A DNA stretch of 64,000 nucleotides from Lentzea jiangxiensis (lineage in GTDB: Bacteria > Actinomycetota > Actinomycetes > Mycobacteriales > Pseudonocardiaceae): assembly GCF_900104175.1 (NCBI RefSeq), contig NZ_FNIX01000020.1:1-64000 (forward strand), read 5' to 3'. Under the pieces are notes generated by a model. It was given only the letters and a program-made list of their open reading frames with translations. It ran no database searches and was not told the DNA's origin. The first letter of the stretch is position 1, and every line of letters begins with the position of its first letter. The position numbers and the translations under genes are program-made. Shown here one piece after another: positions 44,665-52,612 of this stretch.

Positions 44665-45972
44665 TCAGGCGGACCGCAACCGCGCGGCCACCGCCGAAAC
44701 CGCCGCCTGGGCCTCTCCCCGGTCCACCCGGGTCGACTCCCCGCCGGCCACGACGTGGTCCCCGGCCACCCACACGTCGGTGACCCTCCGGGACCCGGAC
44801 CCCCACACCAGGTTCGCCAGCAGCTGCGAGTCCGGCGCGTCCAGCCCGGTGGCGAAAGCGGGGTCGTCGGCGGCGATGTGCACGACGTCGCCCCACCGCC
44901 CGGCCTCCAGCGCGCCGATGTCGGACCGCCCCAGCGCGGCCGCCCCGCCGCGGGTCGCCATCAGCAGCGCCCGGGCGGCGCCGAGCACGGTGGCGTCCAT
45001 TGTGGACACGCGGGCGAGCAGCCCGGCCAGCCGCGCCTCCTCGAACAGGTCCAGGTCGTCGTTGGACGCGGGTCCGTCGGTCCCCAGGCCGACCGGCACG
45101 CCGGCCGCCAGCATCTCCGGCACCCGCGCGATGCCGGAGGCGAGCTTCGCGTTCGACCCCGGGCAGTGCGCCACGCCGACGCCGAACGACGCGTAGAGGG
45201 CGATGTCGTCGTCGGACAGGTGGACGGAGTGCGCGGACAGCACCCGTCCGCCCAGCACGTCGGACGCCTTCAGCAGCGCCGGCACGGAGCCGTACTCGGC
45301 GCGGACGGCCTCGTCCTCGAACGGCGACTCCGCCACGTGCACCATGAACAGCGCCCCGCGCGCACGGGCCTCGACGGCGATGGCCGAGAGCTGGGCGGCC
45401 GACAGGGTGTAGGCGGAGTGGGGGCCGTAGGCCAGTTCGACGCGCTCGCCGGGGCCGAAGCGCAGTCCGTCCGAGTCGATCCACGACGAGATGTCGTCGG
45501 TCAGCGACTGCCACGACATGCCCGGCACGTCCAGGATCGCGCCGCCGAACACCACGCGCGAGCCCGCCTCCAGCACCGAGGACACCAGCTCGGGGCCGTG
45601 GAAGTACATCTCGGCGGACGTGGTCACGCCGTGCCGCAGCATCTCGACGGCGCCCAGCAGCATGCCGGTGCCGACGTCCTGGGCCGTCATCCGCCCCTCG
45701 TTCGGCCAGATCTCCTCCTGCAGCCACCGCAGCAGCGGCAGGTCGGAGCCGAGGCCGCGCAGCACGGTCATCGGGCTGTGCGCGTGGGTGTTCACGAGAC
45801 CGGGCAGGAGGATGCCGGTGAGCGAGCGGACCTCGCCGTCGAACGCGGGTGCCGAGGAGATCGGGCCGACGTGGGTGATGCGGCCGTCGACGATGTCCAC
45901 GACCGCGTCGCGCACCACGGTGCAGGACTCGTCGCAGGGCAGGACCACCGGGGCGTGCAGACGCAGTGACAT
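44665..45972 (-). CDS. amidohydrolase, MtaD/SsnA-type deaminase
   Basis: 435 residues of the metallo-dependent hydrolase superfamily. Metal ligands are NTHAHSPM (HxH), VHVAESPFEDE, LSAHSVHLSD and GTDGPASNDDLDLF, the pattern of 5-methylthioadenosine/S-adenosylhomocysteine deaminases and related guanine-type deaminases. ATG 45972 gives MSLRLHAPVVLPC. A perfect Crp/GlxR-type palindrome lies 18 bp upstream. The exact substrate is unknown. Confidence 0.88.
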   Translation of the reverse strand: MSLRLHAPVVLPCDESCTVVRDAVVDIVDGRITHVGPISSAPAFDGEVRSLTGILLPGLVNTHAHSPMTVLRGLGSDLPLLRWLQEEIWPNEGRMTAQDVGTGMLLGAVEMLRHGVTTSAEMYFHGPELVSSVLEAGSRVVFGGAILDVPGMSWQSLTDDISSWIDSDGLRFGPGERVELAYGPHSAYTLSAAQLSAIAVEARARGALFMVHVAESPFEDEAVRAEYGSVPALLKASDVLGGRVLSAHSVHLSDDDIALYASFGVGVAHCPGSNAKLASGIARVPEMLAAGVPVGLGTDGPASNDDLDLFEEARLAGLLARVSTMDATVLGAARALLMATRGGAAALGRSDIGALEAGRWGDVVHIAADDPAFATGLDAPDSQLLANLVWGSGSRRVTDVWVAGDHVVAGGESTRVDRGEAQAAVSAVAARLRSA

Positions 45973-45989
45973 GCGGGGAATCCTGCCAT

Positions 45990-46005
45990 TGTGATGCCAG
46001 TCACA
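45990..46005. promoter_or_regulatory. Crp/GlxR-type binding site
   Basis: TGTGATGCCAGTCACA is a perfect TGTGA-N6-TCACA palindrome, the consensus bound by CRP in E. coli and GlxR/Cmr in actinobacteria. It lies 18-33 bp upstream of the amidohydrolase start, a position where binding would more likely repress. Confidence 0.65.
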
Positions 46006-46102
46006 TCCATGCATACATCCGAAGGGGATGGGCATCCTCGCCCTGTCGGGTGCGGGCCGACCCCCAGGGTCCGCCCCGACCAAAAACTCTCCCCCATCCA
46101 AG

Positions 46103-46131
46103 GGGCCCGTTACGCGTCACGCGGCGGGCCC
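46103..46131 (+). terminator. GC-rich hairpin followed by TTTG
   Basis: Arms GGGCCCG (46103-46109) and CGGGCCC (46125-46131), then TTTG. No annotated + strand gene precedes it, so it could end a short non-coding RNA or act in the leader of the amidohydrolase on the other strand. Confidence 0.4.
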
Positions 46132-46269
46132 TTTGTGCATCCACAGGCAACCACGGGCAGGACAGGGGCGTCTCAAGATCATGTCGAAGAAGCCGTGCAC
46201 GTCCAGTGGGCAGTTCCGCCGCGCGCAGAAGCCCGCCACCCCCAAGCCGCCGACCCGGCGCTGAGTTGG

Positions 46270-46305
46270 CATGATCACACCGCACGGGTAGCGGGCGTGA
46301 TCATG
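46270..46305. promoter_or_regulatory. perfect inverted repeat next to the micro-ORF ribosome binding site
   Basis: CATGATCAC (46270-46278) and GTGATCATG (46297-46305) are exact complements separated by 18 bp. The right arm ends 1 base before the GGAGG (46307-46311) of the following small gene. It could be an operator or an RNA hairpin controlling translation. Confidence 0.6.
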
Positions 46306-46316
46306 CGGAGGCATCA

Positions 46317-46403
46317 GTGGCCGACATCGACCCTCAGAACGACGACCAGCTCACCGATCTCGAGATGACCCAGGAGTTCGAAGTCATCCGCGACGACAGC
46401 TGA
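46317..46403 (+). CDS. 28-residue acidic micro-protein
   Basis: GTG start preceded by GGAGG at 5 bp spacing. The product MADIDPQNDDQLTDLEMTQE plus FEVIRDDS is strongly acidic, without Cys, signal peptide or membrane segment. Its size and acidity resemble RiPP leader peptides or small regulatory proteins, but no modification enzyme is encoded nearby. It ends one base before the stop of the convergent kinase gene. Too short for confident family assignment. Confidence 0.55.
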   Translation: MADIDPQNDDQLTDLEMTQEFEVIRDDS

Positions 46404-46404
46404 G

Positions 46405-47568
46405 CTAGGCGATCGGCAGCTCGGCGCGGACCGTCCACCCAGTCGGTTCGCGTCGGCCTGCGGAGAAGCGGCCGCCCAGCAGGTCCACGCGCTCGCGCAT
46501 GCCGACGAGCCCGTAGCCACCCGATCCCCCGACGGGAACGCCCGAGGCCACCCCGTCGTCCACCACCGCCAGGTGCAGCAGCCCGTCCCCCGAGGACAGC
46601 GACACGTCCACTGAGGACACCGCTGCCGCGTGCTTCCGGGTGTTCGTCAACGATTCCTGGACCAGTCGCAGCACCGAGCGGGCCAGTTCCTGCGGCACGG
46701 CGTCCTGCAGGTCGAACGAGAGCCGCACCGGCAGACCGGATTCCCCGGCCAGCGCGCGCACGTCGTCCATCAGCGACGAAGAAGCCGCCGGACCGGAGGA
46801 CTCGCCGTCCCGCAACGTTCCCACCAGGCGGCGCATCGCCGTCAGCGCCTCGTGCCCGGACGCCTCGATCGTCGGCAGCACCTGCTCGGCCGCCGCGCGG
46901 TTCAGCTGACCCGCCCGCGCGTGCACGACGATCGACGTCACGTAGTGCGCCACCACGTCGTGCAGCTCCCGTGCCAGCGCCATCCGCTCGGAGTTCTGCG
47001 CCGCCGCGACGGACGCCGCCAGCTGCGACGCGCGTTCGTTGTCGCGGGCGCGGAAGTAGAGACCGGTGCCGATGGCCAGCACCAGCATGATGCACGCGCC
47101 GAACAGGTACGACGTCGGATCCGGATGCCACTCGCGGTACTCGCGGGCGGACACGGCCGGCCACCCCAGGACCTCCGCGCTGATCATCGCCGTCACGACG
47201 AACACGGTGCCGAGCACCGCGCGGACGTGCGAGGCCTCCCGGACGAGGACCGCGATGGTCGCCATCGCCGCGCCGGTCATCGAGACGGTGGCACCGCTGA
47301 GGAAGAAGTGCGGTTCGAACGGGACGCCGAGGAGCCGCAGGTAGAGCGCCGAGCAGGCGATCGCGAACGCCGCCGCGAGGGCCGCGTCGAACGGCTTGCG
47401 CGGAGCCAGCACCGAGATCGCGCAGACGACCAGGACGCCGGGGAGCTGCCACCAGCCGAGGTCGGTGCTGATCGCCCCGGTTTCCGCGATGACGATGCCG
47501 GTGAGCGAGAGCGCCAGCGGCCACTGGCGTTTGGCGAGCAACCGCCAGTTCATGTCCGTGCTCTCCAC
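46405..47568 (-). CDS. orphan sensor histidine kinase (NarL/DesK type)
   Basis: 387 residues. About five hydrophobic segments (20-180) are followed by the HisKA_3 box SERMALARELHDVVAHYVTSI (phospho-accepting His) and a HATPase domain (LVQESLTNTRKHA; GGSGGYGLVGMRERVDLLGG). The N-box is present, but VVDDGVASGVP replaces the usual DxGxG, so ATP binding may be altered. No response regulator is adjacent. The stimulus is unknown. Confidence 0.88.
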   Translation of the reverse strand: MESTDMNWRLLAKRQWPLALSLTGIVIAETGAISTDLGWWQLPGVLVVCAISVLAPRKPFDAALAAAFAIACSALYLRLLGVPFEPHFFLSGATVSMTGAAMATIAVLVREASHVRAVLGTVFVVTAMISAEVLGWPAVSAREYREWHPDPTSYLFGACIMLVLAIGTGLYFRARDNERASQLAASVAAAQNSERMALARELHDVVAHYVTSIVVHARAGQLNRAAAEQVLPTIEASGHEALTAMRRLVGTLRDGESSGPAASSSLMDDVRALAGESGLPVRLSFDLQDAVPQELARSVLRLVQESLTNTRKHAAAVSSVDVSLSSGDGLLHLAVVDDGVASGVPVGGSGGYGLVGMRERVDLLGGRFSAGRREPTGWTVRAELPIA

Positions 47569-47738
47569 CCGAGCAACAGTAGGGCCGAAGGGGTGATCCC
47601 GCGTCCGACTCCGGTCTACCCGCGGGTCAGCCGGAAGGCTGAGTGGGCGACCTGCGGAAATACCCTCACGGCGGATGCCGGATCACACGCCGGTCACGGA
47701 CTCTGGAGGAGCGGAAGACGAGAGACGGAGGACATCAC

Positions 47739-47837
47739 ATGTTGTCAGTTGTTTTCACCTGGGCGGCCGCGGTGGTCGGCCTGCTGGTCCTCGCGCTGAT
47801 GGCGCTGTCCGGCGTGATGATCGACTCGAAGCACTAG
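47739..47837 (+). CDS. 32-residue single-span membrane micro-protein
   Basis: ATG with GGAGG at 7 bp spacing (47727-47731). The product is essentially one transmembrane helix (FTWAAAVVGLLVLALMALSG) ending in VMIDSKH. It lies between the divergently oriented kinase start and the end of the NOS-like gene. Such proteins often modulate a membrane partner; the kinase encoded next to it is a candidate. That link is speculative. Confidence 0.65.
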   Translation: MLSVVFTWAAAVVGLLVLALMALSGVMIDSKH

Positions 47838-47868
47838 TACCGCGACGGACCAGCGTGTGATGGGGAAG

Positions 47869-49029
47869 TCAGGCGCTGGTCAGGGAATGGTGCTGGCGGA
47901 GCAGCTCCGCCAGCCTGCTCGTCGGTTGGGGACGGGTCTCGTCCAACGCGGTCGTGAAGCGCGCCGGAGAACCGGTCCGTGCGCGCGCCGCGGCCGCGGC
48001 GTCCAGCCGGAACGCGGGCCGTGCGGCCGACGGGCGCTGGCGCGAACGCAGCCAGGCCAGGCGGTGCAACGCCTCCGCGTGGTGGTCCGTGATCGTGACG
48101 GCCGCCTTGTCGAACGAGTGCAGCACTGCCGCGTTCAGGTGAACCGTGGCGAAGTCCCGCCACAGCGTGCGTTCGGACGACGTGTCGAGTCCCAGCGCCT
48201 CGGCGACCTGACGCGCCACGCCGAAGGCGCCTTCCTCGGCCAGTGACCGCGTGCCGATCTCGGCGCCGACGAACCACGAGTTGAACGGCGCGGCCGGGTA
48301 GTGCACGCCGCCTATCGACAGCCTGAGGTTCGAGATGACCGGGACCGCGTGCCAGCGCAGGCCCATCTCCCCGAACCACGGCAGGGCCGGGTGCTCCAGC
48401 GGCACCTCGTGCACGACCTCGGACGGCACCGCGAACAGCCGCGGTCCCTCGTGCTGGGTCTCCACCACCAGCGGCAGCAGGTCGAACCGCGACCGCCGCG
48501 CCGGTGGACGCCACCCCATGCCCTGCACGGTCTCGGTGAACTGGGCGTACCGGCGGTCCCCCGTGCCGTCGGCGTACCCGGCGTACCGGACGAGCTGCTC
48601 GTTCCAGATCACCGGTCCCGGCGCACCGGGCGCGTCCGGCGCGAAGACCGTGACCAGCGGCCGGATCTCGCCGCCGTTCGTCGCGAGGCGCAGGTGCTCG
48701 ACGCACTCGCCGGCGACGGCGGCGGCGTTGCGGTAGCCGCGCAGGTCGCGGACCTTCAGCCGGCGCCACGGCACACCCGAGGTGCACCAGCCGGAGTCGC
48801 GCAGCGCGATCCTCGCGCCGTACGCGAGCTCGTGGGTGGTGTGGCGGTAGGTTCCGGTGTCGGCGATCTCGGCGCGCACTCGGGCGATGCGGGCGGACAG
48901 CGAGCCTGCGTCGGAGTGCGCCGCGTGGAACATGCGGACGAACTCCTCCGCGACGGGGAAGACGTCGGGGGTCACGGAGCGGAACGCTAAGCCCGGAACA
49001 GCTTTACGCGTCACTGCCACTCGGGGCAT
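47869..49029 (-). CDS. divergent nitric oxide synthase oxygenase-like haem protein
   Basis: 386 residues. It aligns by eye with bacterial NOS oxygenase domains: HELAYGARIALRDSGWCTSG corresponds to the haem-ligand region, with Cys82. IWNEQLVRYAGYADG, LPLVVETQ, EVPLEHPALPWFGEMGLRWH, AVPVISNLRLSIGG and APFNSWFVGAEIGTRS (substrate Glu257) follow, then LDTSSERTLWRDFATVHLN and DHHAEALHRL. The usual WRNSxRCIGR is degenerate (LRDSGWCTSG), and the C-terminal GDWxWxVPP pterin-binding segment is replaced by an Ala/Arg-rich tail. It may make NO, carry out nitration, or have another haem activity. ATG 49029 has no clear ribosome binding site. Confidence 0.75.
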   Translation of the reverse strand: MPRVAVTRKAVPGLAFRSVTPDVFPVAEEFVRMFHAAHSDAGSLSARIARVRAEIADTGTYRHTTHELAYGARIALRDSGWCTSGVPWRRLKVRDLRGYRNAAAVAGECVEHLRLATNGGEIRPLVTVFAPDAPGAPGPVIWNEQLVRYAGYADGTGDRRYAQFTETVQGMGWRPPARRSRFDLLPLVVETQHEGPRLFAVPSEVVHEVPLEHPALPWFGEMGLRWHAVPVISNLRLSIGGVHYPAAPFNSWFVGAEIGTRSLAEEGAFGVARQVAEALGLDTSSERTLWRDFATVHLNAAVLHSFDKAAVTITDHHAEALHRLAWLRSRQRPSAARPAFRLDAAAAARARTGSPARFTTALDETRPQPTSRLAELLRQHHSLTSA

Positions 49030-49057
49030 TTCGGGTGATCAACACCAGCCACTCCGA

Positions 49058-49089
49058 CGAGTGAACGCAAGACCCACGGTGGTCACTCG
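49058..49089. terminator. weak hairpin between trmB and the NOS-like gene
   Basis: Arms CGAGTGA (49058-49064) and TCACTCG (49083-49089) flank an 18-base loop downstream of trmB. Possible terminator; also close enough to be an operator for the NOS-like gene. Confidence 0.35.
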
Positions 49090-49107
49090 TTCCGCTTGAG
49101 ACCTCGA

Positions 49108-49809
49108 TCAGGTGAGGTCGTTCCGGCGGAACATCAGGTCGTGGGAGGTCCGGCCCTCGTTCACCGCGCGCTGCTCGAACTTCGTGACGGGCCGCCAGTC
49201 CGGTCGGGGCGCCCAGCCGTCGTGCACGTTCGTCAGCAGCCGCTCGCCGGAGCACACCTCGAGCATCTGCTCCGCGTAGCTCTCCCAGTCGGTCGCGAGG
49301 TGCAGCACGCCGCCGGGCTCCAGGCGCGACGCCACGAGCGACACGAACTCGGGCTGCACGAGCCGGCGCTTGTGGTGCTTCTTCTTCGGCCACGGGTCCG
49401 GGAAGAAGATCCGCACGCCGTGCAACGACGCGGGGGCGACGTGGTCGGTCAGCAGGTCGACGGCATCACCGCGCAGCACGCGCAGGTTGCCGAGCCCTCC
49501 GAGGTGCTCGGCGCGCAGCAGCAGCTGGGCGAGTCCCGGCTTGTAGACCTCGACGGCGAGGTAGTTCAGCTCGGGCGCGGCGGCCACGAGCTGGGAGGTG
49601 GTCTCGCCCATGCCGGAACCGATCTCCAGCAGCACGGGGGCGGAACGGCCGAACCACGACGTGAAGTCCAGCGGGCCCTCGGGCAGGGACTTCACGTCGT
49701 TGCCCATCTTCTCCCAGTACGTGTCCCAGGCACGTTCCTGTCCCACGGTCATGCGCTCGCCGCGCTGCACGAAGCTGACGATGGAACGGTGGTGCTCAGG
49801 CCTGGTCAC
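49108..49809 (-). CDS. trmB: tRNA (guanosine(46)-N7)-methyltransferase
   Basis: 233 residues, or 214 from the ATG 57 bp further in. SAM-dependent; methylates G46 of tRNA. EIGSGMGETTSQLVAAAPE is the SAM motif, IFFPDPWPKKKHHKRRLVQPEFV is present in the conserved order FFPDPWPKKKHHKRRL, and the TDW...Y element is LATDWESYAEQML. Single gene. Confidence 0.96.
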   Translation of the reverse strand: MTRPEHHRSIVSFVQRGERMTVGQERAWDTYWEKMGNDVKSLPEGPLDFTSWFGRSAPVLLEIGSGMGETTSQLVAAAPELNYLAVEVYKPGLAQLLLRAEHLGGLGNLRVLRGDAVDLLTDHVAPASLHGVRIFFPDPWPKKKHHKRRLVQPEFVSLVASRLEPGGVLHLATDWESYAEQMLEVCSGERLLTNVHDGWAPRPDWRPVTKFEQRAVNEGRTSHDLMFRRNDLT

Positions 49810-49820
49810 GACCGGAAAGC

Positions 49821-50330
49821 CTAGGCGATGAGCTCGATGTCCTCGATTTGCGCCCGCAGGTCAGCGACCGTGAAGTCGATGGCGTGCGGGTGACCCGGTC
49901 CGCGGTGGGCGGGAACGAGGTGGACGAAGCCGCGGTGCGAGTCGGTGAACTGCACGGTCGTGGGGGTGGCGGGACCGTACACACCACTTTCGGAGGGGAC
50001 GTACTCCCAGTACCCGACCTCGCCGAGGTCGACCCACGGGACGAACACCCAGCCGGGACGGGACGAGAGCAGCTCGCTCACGGCGTCCTCGACGGCATGA
50101 CCTTCGGCACGGGAGCGCAGGCGCCCCCGGTCCAGCGCGCGCAGCCACCACGGCGCGGGCGCGTCCTCGACGGACCGCACCGAGCGGTACATCGCGAGCA
50201 CTTCGTCCTCAGGGGCGCGGTTCACCCAGGAACGGCGCGCCTCCGCAGGGGTGAGGGCGATTTCAGCAGGGTTGGGAGCTTCGAGAGCACTGGACCACTC
50301 GAGGCCGAGCATTGCTTCCACACGGACCAC
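49821..50330 (-). CDS. hypothetical protein, 169 residues
   Basis: GTG 50330 has GGAGG at 6 bp spacing; the open frame extends to 50450 but without a ribosome site. The product has no signal peptide or transmembrane segment. Its C-terminal half (RPGWVFVPWVDLGEVGYWEY; HRGFVHLVPAHRGPGH) is rich in aromatic residues. It follows the mycosin promoter region in divergent orientation and precedes trmB by 11 bp on the same strand. No family is recognised. Confidence 0.75.
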   Translation of the reverse strand: MVRVEAMLGLEWSSALEAPNPAEIALTPAEARRSWVNRAPEDEVLAMYRSVRSVEDAPAPWWLRALDRGRLRSRAEGHAVEDAVSELLSSRPGWVFVPWVDLGEVGYWEYVPSESGVYGPATPTTVQFTDSHRGFVHLVPAHRGPGHPHAIDFTVADLRAQIEDIELIA

Positions 50331-50429
50331 TGGCCACCTCCGCAGCGGGGATAACCCAATTGAACGCGAACTCAAACGCCGGTGATGTCCAGATTGCCTG
50401 GTTTCACAGTTTGTTAACAGCTCTCTTAC

Positions 50430-50455
50430 GCAACGTGTGACACCAGGCACGTTGC
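50430..50455. promoter_or_regulatory. inverted repeat at the mycosin start
   Basis: GCAACGTG (50430-50437) and CACGTTGC (50448-50455) are perfect complements with a 10-bp spacer, ending 3 bp before GTG 50459. It may be an operator, or it may mean translation starts at the later GTG 50486. Confidence 0.5.
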
Positions 50456-50458
50456 ACC

Positions 50459-51655
50459 GTGACCTGGAAAGACGATGTAGCGGGCGTGGCCCTGCTTCCC
50501 GCGCTCACCGTCGCGCTGCCCCTGTTGCTCGCCGCGCAGACGATCGAGGAGCAGGAGTGGCACCTCGACGCGCTCGACGTCTACTCCGCGCAGGCCCAGG
50601 CGCGCGGGGACGGCGTGGTCGTCGCCGTGATCGACTCCGGTGTCGACGCCCAGCACCCGGACCTGGTCGGACAGGTGTTACCGGGGACCGGGTTCGGCAG
50701 CTCCAAGGGCACCGACGGCACGACCGACACCGACGGCCACGGCACCGCGATGGCCGGGATCATCGCCGCCGCAGGCCGTGACGGCGGGGCGCTCGGCATC
50801 GCGCCCGGCGTCAAGATCCTGCCGGTCGCGAGCGCCGAGAGGGAGCAGTTCACGCTCGACGTCGTCGCGGAGAGCATCAGGTGGGCCGCCGACCACGGCG
50901 CCAAGGTAATCAACATGTCCCTCGGCTTCTCCAGCTCGATGACGCCGACCCTCGTCAAGGCCGTGAACTACGCGATCGAGAAGGACGTCGTCCTCGTCGC
51001 CGCCACCGGCAACGAGGGCAGGGCCGTCTCGGCGCCCGCGAACATCCAGGGCGTGATCGCGGTCTCCGGGACGACCAGGGACGGCAAGCCGTGGGCGTCG
51101 TCCAACGTCGGCGCGGACACCGTGCTCTCGGCTCCGGCGGCCGGCATCGTGACGGCCTCGCCGAAGAGCGTCTACCCCAGCGGCTACGCCGAGGTGGACG
51201 GCACGAGCGCGGCGTCGGCGATCGTGGCCGGGGTCGCGGCGCTGGTGCGGGCCAAGCACCCGCGGATGCCCGCGAAGGACGTCGTCAACGCGTTGATCAA
51301 ATCCGCGAAGGACCTGGCGGAACCCGGCAGGGACGCGACGACGGGCTTCGGCGTGGTCGACCCGGTGGGCGCGCTCAACGCGCAGCTCCCGCCGGTGGAG
51401 CGCCACCCGCTCCTGCCGCCGCCGAAGCCGCCGACCACGAAGCCCGCCCCGACGCCGGCGCGGACCGCCCAGCGCCCGGACGTGGACCTGGGGAGCCGGA
51501 TGCCGTTCATCGCCGCCGTCGCCGGTGGGACCGCGGTGATGACGGGCCTGCTGATCACGTTGCCCGCCATCAGGTCACGCCGCCCGCGTCCGCAGGCCAC
51601 CGTGCACGTGCTGCCGCCGCTCAGTGGGAGTGGTACTCCACCGACTCCTTGGTGA
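50459..51655 (+). CDS. mycosin-like S8 subtilase with C-terminal membrane anchor
   Basis: 398 residues. N-terminal hydrophobic export segment (ALLPALTVALPLLLAA). The subtilase catalytic triad is complete: Asp in VVVAVIDSGVD, His in DTDGHGTAMAGI, Ser in VDGTSAASAIVAG. A Pro-rich linker (LLPPPKPPTTKPAPTP) precedes one C-terminal helix (IAAVAGGTAVMTGLLITLPA). This is the layout of MycP proteases of type VII secretion, but no ESX genes are in the window. Start uncertain (50459 or 50486). The 3' end overlaps the convergent ABC gene by 35 bp. Confidence 0.9.
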   Translation: MTWKDDVAGVALLPALTVALPLLLAAQTIEEQEWHLDALDVYSAQAQARGDGVVVAVIDSGVDAQHPDLVGQVLPGTGFGSSKGTDGTTDTDGHGTAMAGIIAAAGRDGGALGIAPGVKILPVASAEREQFTLDVVAESIRWAADHGAKVINMSLGFSSSMTPTLVKAVNYAIEKDVVLVAATGNEGRAVSAPANIQGVIAVSGTTRDGKPWASSNVGADTVLSAPAAGIVTASPKSVYPSGYAEVDGTSAASAIVAGVAALVRAKHPRMPAKDVVNALIKSAKDLAEPGRDATTGFGVVDPVGALNAQLPPVERHPLLPPPKPPTTKPAPTPARTAQRPDVDLGSRMPFIAAVAGGTAVMTGLLITLPAIRSRRPRPQATVHVLPPLSGSGTPPTPW

Positions 51656-52523
51656 GCTGCATGAAGGCCTCCTCCAGCGATCCGCGCTGAGGGCTGAGCT
51701 CGTGCAGCACGACGTGGTTCTCCGCCGCGATCTCACCGATCCGCTGCGCCGGGATCCCGTGCACCACCAGGGCTCCGCTCGCCGAGTCGTCCGTCACCGT
51801 GGCGTGCGCGGCGAGGATCTCGCGCAGCTTCGCGGCGTGCGGCGAGCGCACCCTCACGTGGTCCTGCGTGGCATCGGCGATGAACTGCTCGGTGGAGGTC
51901 TGCGCGATCAGCTGCCCCTTGCCGATCACGACGAGGTCCTGGGCCGTCTGCGCCATCTCCGAGAGCAGGTGGCTCGACACGAACACCGTGCGGCCCTCCT
52001 CCGCGAGCCGGTGCATGAACTGCCGGATCCAGAGGATGCCCTCGGGGTCGAGGCCGTTGACCGGCTCGTCGAAGAGCAGCACCTCGGGGTCGCCGAGCAG
52101 CGCGCCCGCGATGCCGAGCCGCTGGGACATGCCGAGCGAGAACCCGCCGGCGTTCTTGTGCGCGACCTCGGTGAGGCCGACGACCTCCAGCACCTCCCCC
52201 ACCCGGCTGACGGGGATCTTGTTCGACACGGCGAGCCACTTGAGGTGCGACCGCGCGGAACGGTTGGGGTGCACCCACTTCGCGTCGAGCAGTGCGCCTA
52301 CCTTGCGCAGCGGCTGCTTGAGCTCGGCGTAGTGCTTGCCGTCGATCCTGACGTCGCCGCCGGTGGGGGTGTCGAGGCCGAGGATCATCCGCATGGTCGT
52401 GGACTTGCCGGCGCCGTTCGGGCCGAGGAACCCGGTGACCCTGCCCGGCCGCACGGTGAACGACAGGTCGTCGACGGCCTTGGTCCTGCCGTAGTGCTTG
52501 CGCAACGCCACTGCTTCGATCAC
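51621..52523 (-). CDS. ABC transporter ATP-binding protein (copy A)
   Basis: 300 residues. Walker A GPNGAGKSTTM, the signature SLGMSQRLGIAGALLGDP, Walker B VLLFDEPVNGLDPEG and the His switch VFVSSHLLSEM are all intact. It belongs to the bacitracin/BcrA-like drug-exporter ATPases. Very similar to the ATPase at 53368-54279 over its whole length. Downstream of the permease in the same operon, after an 89-bp gap. Confidence 0.94.
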   Translation of the reverse strand: MIEAVALRKHYGRTKAVDDLSFTVRPGRVTGFLGPNGAGKSTTMRMILGLDTPTGGDVRIDGKHYAELKQPLRKVGALLDAKWVHPNRSARSHLKWLAVSNKIPVSRVGEVLEVVGLTEVAHKNAGGFSLGMSQRLGIAGALLGDPEVLLFDEPVNGLDPEGILWIRQFMHRLAEEGRTVFVSSHLLSEMAQTAQDLVVIGKGQLIAQTSTEQFIADATQDHVRVRSPHAAKLREILAAHATVTDDSASGALVVHGIPAQRIGEIAAENHVVLHELSPQRGSLEEAFMQLTKESVEYHSH

Positions 52524-52612
52524 GGCCTTCTCCCGTTCGCTCGGTGGAAAGACTGATCGGGACGTGGGTCATCCCCCGACGGATGGCCCACGTCCCGCTC
52601 CCCCTTGCCCGG

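Larger units (their letters stand above)
45973..46316. other. 344-bp non-coding interval between amidohydrolase and the micro-ORF
   Basis: It contains a Crp/GlxR-type site (45990-46005), a GC-rich hairpin with TTTG (46103-46131), an open frame of 27 codons at 46181-46264 lacking a ribosome binding site (MSKKPCTSSG start, basic), and a perfect 9-bp inverted repeat (46270-46305) before the micro-ORF. A small RNA ending at the 46131 hairpin is possible but unproven. Confidence 0.5.

Noticed and set aside
46181-46264. 27-codon basic open frame (MSKKPCTSSG start)
   Set aside because: No Shine-Dalgarno sequence and no recognisable family. Mentioned only as content of the intergenic region.
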